Shown here piece after piece: positions 22,040 through 32,861 of a stretch of 64,000 bases of DNA. Position 1 is the first letter of the stretch. The number at the start of each line of letters is the position of its first letter. The DNA is from Daphnia pulex (Eukaryota > Arthropoda > Branchiopoda > Diplostraca > Daphniidae). Both the position numbers and the translations under genes were made by a program. Below the pieces are notes generated by a model. That model was given only the letters and a program-made list of their open reading frames with translations, did not search any database and had not been told where the DNA came from. The stretch spans positions 2,232,001-2,296,000 of the forward strand of contig NC_060025.1 of assembly GCF_021134715.1 (NCBI RefSeq). Reading direction: 5' to 3'.

Positions 22040-22690
22040 CCAGTCAAGCAGGGGGAGACACTGCCCGACTGACTCTACCAGGGAGATTACCCGGCAGTGG
22101 TTAAGAGAAACCGGAAAAAGAGCGAAGAGAGCCAGAGAGGAACAGTTTTTAAGAGAGCAATGCATCATAGTAGACTTCCGGCTTAGACTCATGACCCTCC
22201 AACAGATTTCATCGAATAATGCGCCTTGCAAGTTCCCGTTCGACCAAACATCTCCCTTCCTCCTAGTTGTCGCAGCGAGTGAGTGACCACCGGCGGGCGT
22301 TGGTTAGTGGTTATTTAGGGAAAAGGGGCCACTGAAGAAGGGAGCCCAGATATGCAGTTGTAAATAACTACACAATTTATCAGTTTTGAATGACAGCATG
22401 CTCTTGTCGGTGTTCAGCAATCGATGAAGTCCACGATAAGTAGCACGGGATTACCCTGTGAGCAGAACGAACACTTATTTAGGATGACAATAATTTTCAA
22501 TAAGATTGTAGCGACAGAAAACAATACCTCAAATCAAGAGAGCCCATTTAAGGAATTAAAAAGGGAGATTCAAGGGTAGCAGCCATTGGGTTAGCAAACA
22601 TGGGAATTTGTTGTCTTTCTTGAAAGGACATTATTCTCAACAAGTCTGTCATGCAAATTGACTAATTAAGGAACCTGTAAATAAAAAAAA
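22040..22690 (-). repeat. Dispersed repeat, copy R3 (inverted relative to R2)
   Basis: The reverse complement of this block follows R2 (11250-11857) in the same order: the GGTTCCT start with GCATGACAG, GCTAACCCAATGGCTGCTAC, the ACAGGGTAATCC junction, CAACGCCCGCCGGTGGTCAC, and GGGTCATGAGTCTAAG. It extends past the point where R2 is interrupted by the foldback. Together with R2 it forms an inverted pair about 10 kb apart. Confidence 0.7.
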
Positions 22691-22871
22691 AAATTTAAAT
22701 AAGTAAAAGAATAATTAAACAATTTCAAGTATACACTCGAAATCGTCGTACAAAAGGTAGACGTAATTGCAGATTAATACAGATTAATTGCAGATTATAA
22801 TACTCACAAAACTTGAGCAGTGCATTTTAATTAGCTTAAACATCGACTGACACGTTAAGAAATGTGCACAG

Positions 22872-23101
22872 AACGAAGCTCACTTGAAAGTTCAATGCAA
22901 AGTTTCCGGAAGTGGACCGGTTGCGATTTTGACCCATTTTGTGATATTTTGTACTGAACCATGAAATCGACTCCAAATTCGACGAGGATCACGAATATCG
23001 TATTCTGCGTCACATGAATACTTGCTGTACTATTAGCTGATTTAGTAAACGGAAGTAGATAAAGACGCAAATTATCAAAAATCTAACAAGTGAGCTTCGT
23101 T
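22872..23101. mobile_element. MITE with AACGAAGCTCACTTG termini (copy 2)
   Basis: The ends AACGAAGCTCACTTG and CAAGTGAGCTTCGTT are perfect 15-base inverted repeats. The interior keeps GAGGATCACGAATAT and AAATCGACTCCAAAT, which resemble the 16187-16575 element. The length is 230 bp, so this is a diverged or deleted relative. Confidence 0.75.
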
Positions 23102-23659
23102 GTTAGATCACTTACGGTCAAATATCACCCAAATAATCTTACAGTAACTCCGATAAATGTCTTTAGAAATGTGCAAAATAAAAGTTACTGAAGCTGGTGC
23201 TTCTGACAGCTGAAAAACGATCAATGGCCATTGTGTGTTATCTAGCGTTAACAAGAAAAAATGTCTAAAACAAAAACGTCCCTTCTCAAGCTCATTGGCA
23301 CTCAACTAAATTTAAATAACAAACAATAACAAAAAAAAAGGCAAAAACAGCTCAATACTCACATCATCATCGTCCTCAAGATACCACCATCACAGATCAC
23401 TAACAGATCTAAACGATTTAAAGATCAAACCCCGTGCTGTGTTGAGAGACGAGAGCAAGGGTGTACGAGTTGTGAGCGAGGGGTGAGTTGACAAGCCATC
23501 GGTTGGGTAGTCGAATTACGCTGGAGCAGGCACAACCATGCCTCGAAGCGACGGAAGGATGGCACGCATGTGAGCTTTATTGCTAAATGTCAGCACGTTC
23601 GTCAGTCTCTCTCTCTCACTGATCTCTGGTTAGTTTCCACCAATGAATTCCGTCCATGG

Positions 23660-23905
23660 AATAGAGGCGCAGGATTAACCTGAAACGAGAATGGAGGTGA
23701 CTTGAGATTTAAAAAATGTCATGTAAGATTGTAAAGACAGCCAGCAATACCTCAAAATAAGAGTGGGTCCATTCCAAGGATATAGGAGTGGGGATTGAAG
23801 TGGTAGCAGCCAACAGGTTAACAAACAAAGAACTTTGTTGACCGTGTTGGTGGTGTTGGCCATGTCTTTTTCCTTGAACTTAAGCGGATGGCTCTCATTC
23901 AGTCT
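23660..23905 (-). repeat. Dispersed repeat, copy R4
   Basis: On the minus strand it carries the same core as R1-R3 (GGTCAACAAAGTTC, GTTAACCTGTTGGCTGCTACC, TTTTGAG|GTATT, CAG|GTTAATCCTG). In this copy the exon-like part opens with ATG and gives MANTTNTVNKVLCLLTCWLL before the donor-like site. Whether it was ever coding is unknown. Confidence 0.6.
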
Positions 23906-26323
23906 AAATGCAAAATCTAAAGAAAAATCTAAATTAACAAAAAGTAATCAAAACTATTTCACCCTACAAGACAAAATCTTAGTTAGTTAATAAAATAAAA
24001 TTTTGAAATTTTCTTTAAAAAAATATGTACGTATGGTAAGCTGTTCACTAGGATTTCCCTTGTTTTGTTATCATCGATTTTTTTCAGACAACTCACTGAC
24101 ACTGTGACACAGGTCACACAGCCAATATTGACAAGGTATACGAGTGACTGACAGCATAGACTTTGGAATGCAACACATACCTGGCAGTTGGCACCACAGC
24201 TGTATATCTTAAAGATTCACGCTTTTTGTGGACCCTTTCTTTCGATCAAATGTTGCACTAATTGAAATGAATAATCTCCTGAAATTGAACAATAGCAACA
24301 AACAACAAGCAACATAAACAACTGCTTTTAAAAAGCAGAAATACATGACCTAGTTGCAGTTGGTTTAGCTAACTCACATATATCAAGCACACCTCACTAG
24401 GAGGGAATTCAATTAGATCTTTGGCAGGCTAGATTTTAATAATTAATCCTCTGTCATGCAAGAGTGGATCATATCATACTCATGAAGTAACAATACTTCA
24501 TGTTCATAGTTATAGAAAAAAAAATCGGAGTAACAAGAGCGTAGTTTTGCAAGCTCTGGAGTCAGTGAGTACAAATTCTATAATCACACACCACTGTATA
24601 GAAGGTTGAAACATTAAATGTACGATACTTGAAATGTAAAATTCCTCGGTAAATCACCTACCTACAGTTCGCCCATCACAGATCACATGACACGCGAAAA
24701 CGAAGCAAACAAACGGATAAATAATTCCAATTAGAAGTACGTAGTTTTTCCACTAGGTGTCTCACATTTGAATTGAAGAACGCCAGATGTTCTGTTGATC
24801 TAACTAATGATCTGCTGTACAGTACTTCATGTCCAAGGATTGAGTTGTTTTTGAGTAGATTGGTATATAGAACTTGAAATTGCCGCAAGCAACTTAAAGG
24901 CGTGTAAGGAGAAACCATAAATGTGTTAGAAATGTTATGGTTAATAACAATGCATTGTCGCAAACTTATTTCACTCTAACATCGATTGCAAAAACGGCTG
25001 TGACAGCACGGCCACGGGCCATCTACTATACAGTCACGGCCCCGATTGTCCATCTTATTAGAGAGAAATAATAAACGGCGAAAGAATTTGAATAGAAGGA
25101 CAGTCAGACACATCTCTGCAAAATGCCGCGTCTGACACAACATTCGATGGAAATGCTCTGAGATTTTAAGAATAACAGATGGCAGATTAAAAAGGGCAAG
25201 ACTTTTCCGAGATTTAAAAAACACATCGCGGCTCACTTGCGAGATAAAACTGCGTACAAATAAAAATCTTTTTCCGTCTTCCAAGATGATAACTTTTAGA
25301 CGCCATATGGTATTTTCCTTCTAATTTCACGTCACACTCAGCGACCCGCACACTAGGGTACCGTTCAATGGTCCGTTGAAGAACGCAGTATTTTACTCTT
25401 GCTTTTCTTTTTTCACGTTAAAAAAAAGAGGAAATTGTGAAACACTATGAGAAAAGTAATCGACGGGAACAGGAAATAATGATTAGGAAACAATAGCTGA
25501 CCTTCACTCGCCTACACTGCTCTGACTCGATTGGAAATTGTTACGGAAGGTGTCAAAAAGGTAATAAGTTCCACTCGAATGAGAAACCAACTTCCACCCA
25601 CATTAGGTTCATTCATTCGTGAAAAACTTATTATTTTAAAAGAAAAATCATCTTCTACTAATCTCACTAACATTGATGCCGGGTTTGACACGAATAACAA
25701 ATAGAAAAATTATTTTGCAACTCGCAAGAAAAAAAATTTCGGATATTTAGAATAAAAAATCGTAGACGAAAAATATATACGTGCCATTAAAGTTAATGAG
25801 AATTAATGACTCGCGGCGGTGAAGGAAGAAGACTCGAGCGTTATGAAGGGCTACGCACTCTTTGGTGCGTTAGGTCCGTTTGCCGCTGGCACTTTACGAA
25901 CAGTTAACTACTTCGTTTCAAAGCCGAGCAATTTTAGTTCGTCTACTCGTAGCCAAAGGTCTGGTTGTGAGAGCTGTTGTTCTGAAAAAGTAAAATCGAA
26001 AAGGATGTCTCATTATGTGTAAAACCAGTAAGTCGTAACTATAATTATATAAAGCTCGTTGAAAAACAATTAATTTGAATCGACGGATTCCCCCCCCCCC
26101 CCGATCTCTGTGTGCTACATGGAACGATAATTTCATCGACAAAAAATAAGGCAATTAACTAGCGTGACAGGGTTTTCCACAAGCAATGTCCTTGGCAATT
26201 GTCAGTCTGATTCTGATACGAGCACTAATTTCCGTGGACCTTATCGGCAAACACCAACACGTTAGTAGCTGTCGAACTGTACGTAAAAGCTCACGTGCTA
26301 ATTACTGTTTCTACCTGTTAACT
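23906..26323. other. Non-coding, AT-rich stretch before the galactosyltransferase pair
   Basis: Open frames of 95 and 102 codons on the minus strand (24676-24963, 24976-25284) have no recognisable domain. There is a 13-base C run at 26090-26102. The last 200 bases are probably the promoter and 5' UTR of the first galactosyltransferase gene. Confidence 0.4.
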
Positions 26324-28195
26324 ATGTTGACATTCGGTGCAGAATCGGCGATGTTTCACCCGCCCCGTCGAAGAGTTTTACTTTTTATCATCATTGGGTT
26401 TGGCTGCTGCATCATCTTGTTCATGAACCAATTACTTTACACGTAAGTTTAACATTTCAAATAAACTGATGACCATCACCACTTTAGATTTAATAATATT
26501 ATTGCACTACTTATTAGACAACAATCCCAGTCAATTACAAACATCAAAGAGTACACCAATGGAATAATTATTGGTAAATTTCATATCGAGTTTTCATTCT
26601 CTATTTTATTTTTAAACCTTGGTCTATCGCAGAAGACGAAAATAACGATCTCTACTCAAAGGTGCGCGTGTTGTGCTGGGTTATGACGTCACCCGACAAT
26701 CACAAAACAAAAGCGTTAGCAGTCAAAGAAACGTGGGGTAAACGCTGCAACATTTTGCTGTTTATGAGTTCCGCAGAAGGTGTGTGGACTGTGGGTTATC
26801 AACAAAACTCAAAAGCCAAATCTTATTTCTTAATTTTGAAGTAAAGATTCAACATTACCAACTGTGAATCTGCCCGTGCGTGAGGGCCGAAACGGACTTT
26901 GGGGTAAAACACGGGAGGCATTTCGTTACGCATGGAACAATTACAGAGATCAAGCAGACTGGTTTTTGAAGGCTGACGATGACACGTAACATTATTCTGA
27001 TAATCTAATCAATAAAGAATTTCAGAAATTATGTTCTTATTATAGTTATGTTATTGTTGAGAATTTGCGATATTTCCTATCAGCCTTTAACACATCGACA
27101 CCGTTGTGGTTCGGCCACAAGTATAAGGTAATTGTTAAATCAGGATATTTCAGCGGTGGAGCTGGTAAGTTGTTTTAAAAAAAATCGTCCATCAAATAAA
27201 TGTAAAATCTTTTTTTTTTTTCAGGTTATGCGTTAAGTAAAGAAGCGACCAGGAGGTTCGTCGAAGAAGGGTAAACCACTTTTATGCTTCTTGATTTCAT
27301 ACAAATCGATTCATTTTCGGCCGTCTTTTAGTTATTTTAACGCACTCAAATGTCGACACGATCACGAAGGGGCGGAAGATGCAGAAATGGGTTTGTAATT
27401 TTACATCGACATAAACCGCTACGATTTATTACAATTTCGTTCGTTGGATTGAAAAGGAAAATGCATGGAAAATCTCAACGTCTCGACAATGGACACGCGG
27501 GACTCTAAAGGAAGGGGCCGATTCTTCCCCTTCGTTCCAGAGCAACATTACTTTCCTGGTAAAATTACACCAACTTATTGGTACTGGAATAATATTTATT
27601 ATCCACCCACAAAGGTAATAATATTCTTAACAATTGCTGAACGAGAATTACCTTGGAAATCTGTTTTTGGTTTTTTTTACAGGGTAAAGACTGTTGTTCT
27701 GACAGTGCCATATCCTTCCACTACGTCAATCCTCAATTGATGCACATATTCGACTATTTGATTTATCAACTTCGCCCTTATGGAATGCCAGCCGATCAAC
27801 GACCTGCAACTCCCGAACCACCTCCAGACTTCAATCTGACTGCTTTACCGTGGTTCGCCCCTCCAGATGAAATCATTACTATTCCTAGCACAAGCACAAC
27901 TGAAAAAAATAGTGTACTTCCACCAACTATGTTAAACACAACTCTTTCCTTACAACAGAACGCTACTATAAACCAAACACAACTGAACTTGACGGATGCC
28001 AATTTTTCCAATTCGACAAATCCAGAAAATATTGTTGATCTTACTCCTAAAAGTGCTACTACTATCCAAACTGAACTGAATTCAACGGAAGCCAATTCTT
28101 TCAATTTGACAAGTCCTGAAAATCTTGTTGAACTTACTTCAAAAACAAAAAGGGCGGGAGTAGTAAACAAATTACGGAGTGCAATTTTCGGATAA
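26324..28195 (+). CDS. Core-1 beta-1,3-galactosyltransferase-like (C1GALT1/GT31), gene 1
   Basis: Nine exons: 26324-26442, 26518-26573, 26633-26779, 26847-26985, 27046-27164, 27225-27270, 27332-27390, 27457-27614, 27683-28195; 451 residues, phases all consistent. The N-terminus is a type II membrane anchor ([20 protein letters not shown]), then a GT31 catalytic domain with [23 protein letters not shown], the metal-binding DDD in [21 protein letters not shown] and [12 protein letters not shown]. It would add galactose to GalNAc-Ser/Thr in the Golgi to make core-1 O-glycans. The start at 26324 is chosen because gene 2 has the matching MxxxxAxSAMFHPP context. The tail after WFAPPDE is a Asn/Thr/Ser-rich extension with eight N-x-S/T sites. 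Confidence 0.93.
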
Positions 28196-28698
28196 TACAA
28201 CTTTTTTCTACATTCAAATTCTTTTTGAAGCACATTAAAAATTATTTATGAGCTGACGGTGTGCCTCACAGTGGGCGAAAAAATTTCAGACCATGATTCA
28301 ATTTAAAAAAAACTTTTATCTTGATTGCATTCAAGAGAAGAGCCAGAATTTAATCATGAGCAAAGTAAGTAATCGAGGTATTAATGACGTAACACCTTCA
28401 GAAATTGCTGCAGACGAAATTGACTGCACCCTTATCGTATTTTTTTTTTTTAATTTGACAGAGGTTGTTGGTGGAAAAAAAAAACAGGAAAGAAGAGAAA
28501 CAACCAGAATCGACAGAATGGTTTGCTAATATTTGGCAGTTAACTATAGCGCAACAAGGATTTCAGGTTTCTTTTAGTAATGCCCTAGGCAGTTTTCAGT
28601 TTGATTCTGAAACCAGTTTTATTTTTCTATTGTTGACCCTTTCGACAAAAACCAACAAGCTAGTGTTAGTATCTGTTTAATTGCTCTACCTGATCACC
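28196..28698. other. Spacer between the tandem galactosyltransferase genes
   Basis: AT-rich, about 500 bases. It must hold the 3' UTR of gene 1 and the promoter of gene 2. Small open frames overlap a T-run and are not supported. Confidence 0.5.
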
Positions 28699-30412
28699 AT
28701 GTCGACATCGAGTGCAGGATCGGCGATGTTTCACCCGCCCCGTCGAAGAGTGAAATTTTTTGTAATCGTTGGTTTTAGTTGCTGTGTCATCTTCTTCATG
28801 AACCAGTTACTTTATGTGTAAGTTCAACTTTTGATAACTGATGATTAGCACCACGTTAACATTAAATTAAGTCGTAACTAAACATATTTGAAAAATTAAT
28901 CATGTACGTATCATCCCCTAGACAACAATCCCAGTCGATTGAAAACTTCAAAGAATACGCCAACGGAATAGTTATCGGTAAATTTCAAATCGAGAGTTTA
29001 CATTCCATATATATATATTTTTTTAATTGGTCTATCGCAGAAGACAAAAATAATGATCTCTACTCAAAAGTGCGCGTGTTGTGCTGGGTTATGACGTCAC
29101 CCGACAATCACAAAACAAAAGCGTTAGCAGTCAAAGAAACGTGGGGCAAACGCTGTAACATTTTGCTGTTCATGAGTTCCGCAGTCGGTGTGTGTTAGCA
29201 ACAAAAATTGTCCTCAATGCCAAGTCTTATCACTTTATTTGAATGCAGATTCGACGTTACCAACTGTGAATCTGCACGTCCCTGAAGGCCGAAATCACCT
29301 CTGGGGCAAAACACGGGAGGCATTTCGCCATGTATGGAAAAATTACAAAGATCAAGCAGACTGGTTTCTGAAAGCTGACGATGACACGTAAAATTATCCC
29401 GACAATCTATTAACCGGCCACAGACAAAAACTTATTTTTTTACAGGTACCTTATTGTTGAGAATTTGCGATATTTCCTATCAGCCTTTAACACATCGAAA
29501 CCGTTGTGGTTCGGCCACAAGTTTAAAGTAATTGTTAAATCAGGATATTTCAGCGGTGGGGCTGGTAAGTTGTTACAATAAAATGTTCGACCCCAAAAAA
29601 GTGAAAAATCTCTTTTTGCAGGTTACGTGTTGAGTAAAGAAGCGACCAGGAGGTTCGTCGAAGAAGGGTAAACCAGCTTTTATGCTTTTTGATTTCATGC
29701 AAATTGATCTCATTTTCGATCGTTTTTTTTTCAGTTATTTTAACGCACTCACTTGTCGACACGATCACGAAGGGGCGGAAGATGCAGAAATGGGTTAGTA
29801 ATTTAACATCGACTTGAACCGCTACGATTAATTACATTTTCGTTCGTTGGATTGCGAAGGGAAATGTATGGAAAATCTGAACGTCTCGACAATGGACACG
29901 CGGGACTCTAAAGGAAGGGGCCGATTCTTTCCCTTTGTTCCAGAGCAACACTACTTTCCTGGTAAAATTACACCAAGTTATTGGTACTGGAATAATATTT
30001 ACTATCCACCCACAAAGGTAATACTATTCATATCAGTTGTTGAACGAGTATTACCTTTTAAATCTGGTTTTGGCGGTGTGAACAGGGAAAAGATTGTTGT
30101 TCTGACAGCGCCATATCCTTTCACTATATCACTCCTGAACTGATGCACATATTTGATTATTTGATTTATCAACTCCGCCCTTATGGAATGCCAGCCGATC
30201 AACGACCTTCAACTCCCGAACCACCTCCAGACTTCAATCTGACTGCTTCGCCGTGGTTCGCCCCTCCAGATGAAGTTACTGAACAACAGATTGTCAGTAT
30301 AAACACAATACCACTGAACTTCGTGCATTTGACTATTTTTGATTTGTTAAATATGGAGAATATTGCTGATCCTTTCTCCCAAAACAAAATGATCGAGGGG
30401 GTAGTAAAATAA
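28699..30412 (+). CDS. Core-1 beta-1,3-galactosyltransferase-like (C1GALT1/GT31), gene 2
   Basis: Nine exons: 28699-28817, 28922-28977, 29041-29187, 29249-29387, 29446-29564, 29622-29667, 29735-29793, 29860-30017, 30086-30412; 389 residues. Exons 1-8 have exactly the lengths of those in gene 1 and encode nearly the same protein (membrane anchor, [27 protein letters not shown] all intact). It diverges after the shared [11 protein letters not shown] and WFAPPDE: the tail is short and lacks the sequon-rich repeat of gene 1. The stop TAA at 30410-30412 lies where gene 1 has a sense codon; eight further codons and a second TAA still align with the gene 1 terminus. It is likely functional and Golgi-located. 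Confidence 0.93.
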
Positions 30413-30700
30413 TTACATAGCGCAGTATTCGGATAATACAAAACGTTTTCTAACCTGATCTTTTTTTCATGCACGGTTAAATTTTATGACCTGATAATCT
30501 CTGTCATTTTCTTCCGTTGTTTCGAATAACTTGTGACCACAACAAAACCTATATTGGGGAAATTTTAATATCATTTTTAGGCGAAACATATAAATTTGAT
30601 GGAAAGAATTTCACGTTTATCGTTATTGGAGATGAATTTAACCGTTAGTTGTTAAATTTAACAATGTTTTTTATTTTATTTATTATTAACCCTCAGAGAG
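30413..30700. other. Short intergenic region between galactosyltransferase gene 2 and U2
   Basis: AT-rich; holds the gene 2 3' UTR and, nearest 30700, the 3' flank of the minus-strand U2 gene. No exon seen. Confidence 0.5.
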
Positions 30701-30887
30701 GGTGGGCCGATCCCGGAGGTACTGCAATACCGGGTCAACCCGTGGCGGGAGCAGTGCAAGCACTGTATTCCCGCCTGATTCCAAAAATCAGTTTAATATT
30801 CTGGGGACCATTTGGTCCCGTATCAGATATTAAGCTGATAAGAACAGATACTACACTTTGATCTTAGCCAAAAGGCCGAGAAGCGAT
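30701..30887 (-). ncRNA. U2: U2 spliceosomal snRNA
   Basis: The minus strand begins ATCGCTTCTCGGCCTTTTGG and contains GTGTAGTATCTG, whose GTAGTA pairs with the intron branch point. It also has the Sm-site region GATTTTTGGA and GGTATTGCAGTACC near the 3' end, finishing in GGCCCACC. The length of about 187 nt is normal for U2. ATCAAAGTGTAGTA carries the extra A seen in insect U2, in line with an arthropod genome. All landmark segments are intact, so it may be a working gene, though U2 pseudocopies are common. Confidence 0.93.
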
Positions 30888-32861
30888 ACCTAACCAATGA
30901 TTTACTCGAGAATATAAGCGTTGGCCGGGTCGAATCAGCGTTAGTGTACCGGGGGTCTCAAAAATCGTTCAAACACTGAAAAAGGGTCACCACATCAATT
31001 TCTTGCCCATTTTCAACGTTCGAACAATTAAAACACAAGTTGCTCACGATTTATTATGAACTATGATCTATTATTAAAAATGTGTGAAGGAAAATACTAA
31101 AAAAAAATTGCGTTCTGTTGGAGCCAAATTTGTCGAACGGCGAAGGGACGCTATGCAGAAGCCCCCGGCTAGTTAACGCCCTCTAGCGGCGAAATTTATA
31201 AACGAATTCCCAATAGTGCGCCAAAATTCAAATTTCACTTTTTTTTTAAAAAAAAACATTTATACGCGGGAAAAAATCAACCAACTTTCCTCACGAACCT
31301 TTAGAAAACTTCTATGAGTTATCTTAACTTAACACCATTTGCCATGTTACGTTTTACAAAAACATAAACAACTAGTTCAGACATGATGGATATCATCCAG
31401 ACCTTACTTAATTTAACCACCTTATTTTAATATTTCTGCCAAACAACCTTGTTTTCTCTTACCTTTTGTAAATGATATCGAATTCCTGATAGCAGTTTGT
31501 GGTTGAAGTCCAATGCCAACGAGTAAAAAAGCAGCCTGCAAGAACTTCTATAATAAGGGAATGAGTAAAAGTGGAAAGAGATTAGTAACTGTTAGATTGC
31601 ACACATTATATTCTATTACATACCCTCCAAATACAAAAGTGTAATCCTGATATTATATCCCATTTATTCTGTAATGGTTTCCATTTGAGGATCAATCTGA
31701 CGTACTGAAACATTCAGTACAAAAGTGAAACACTCAACTCTGTAAGTTGCACTCAAACGAACAATTGCTAGTTATTCAAGGAGAAAGCTTGTTGGTTGAA
31801 TTTGATTGAGACATTGCACACGTGTTCACTGATTAGCATGAATCACTTTCACTTGATCAGCAGCAACATGCTAACAAATGGCTGAAACACGTCAACTGTT
31901 TGGGAAACATGGATCATAAACTGAATGCACAGAAGATCTTGATGGATAAATAAGATTTATGAGATGATTCCCTTGTTCATTAGTTAAACCCTTCACTAAT
32001 CAGAAGTAAAATAACGATCACTTTTACTCTGAACGATGAGTCACTTTCGACATTTCATGTTCTAGATTTATCTCTTGCCAAATGCCACAGTTAAGAGAAA
32101 GCATTTCAATAGTTGAAAAATAATTAAGGCAGTTCAATATTCACTTGAACTAGTTAATGCAAATTAATCGAAACAACCATAGTAACACCAGGTTGAACAC
32201 AACCACTTCGAGCGCCATACAAGTGAACAATAAGGCTGGCAGAAATGTGCTCTACCGGCAACCGGAAACGTGCATCGTTGCACAACCAATTAAAATTAAA
32301 AGAAAATTAATAAATAACCGCCTTCTGCCATTAAATTATTAATAAAAATTTCATCAATTTTAATTGCAAAAAAAATTAAAACTAAACACCTCGTGCCTTG
32401 CTTCAAACAAAATTGTTCAATCTTTACTGTTGGCAACTCTGGGACTTCTCTGGGTTGAAAAATTTGAAATGTTTACACCAACATTTTTACACCTAAAAAC
32501 CCATAAAAAATAATCAAATTCATTTGAGCATCTTCTCTTGATAGTGTATTAGCTTGATCCACGAAAAAGTAATTGATTCAACAACCAAACCAATCAAAAT
32601 ATCCATTAAATCGTTAGATTAACTACCAAGAATTGGGTATTCATATGAATATAATCACGGCATTCGCGAGAAAATTCGAAAACGTAATAAGAAAGACAGG
32701 TATTACGGCACTCTTTGAAGCGTACGTATCTAAGAGAGCTGTAAAAAAAATACATACAAAAAAGCGTTTGTTTAAACAAAAAGATTTTGAAAACAAAAGA
32801 GTGAAAACAAGAAACAAAGAAACATTTTCATTGATTACACAAGAGGAACTTGAGTAACCTA
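30888..32861. other. Intergenic: U2 upstream flank and 3' side of the FYVE gene
   Basis: The first 80 bases are the U2 upstream region, where proximal elements are expected; I cannot identify one with confidence. The rest is AT-rich. A lysine-rich 74-codon frame at 32633-32857 is not supported by splice or domain signals. Confidence 0.45.

Noticed and set aside
24676-24963. 95-codon minus-strand frame
   Set aside because: Same reasons; lies in repeat-rich, AT-rich DNA.
24976-25284. 102-codon minus-strand frame
   Set aside because: No recognisable domain, no signal peptide and no codon bias. It could be real but I have no support.
30885-30960. tRNA-like GGGTCGAATC near the U2 gene
   Set aside because: No cloverleaf can be built around it; it is just U2 upstream flank.
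32633-32857. Lysine-rich 74-codon open frame on the plus strand just before the FYVE gene end
   Set aside because: AT-rich chance frame with no domain, splice site or promoter; composition explains the Lys/Asn content.
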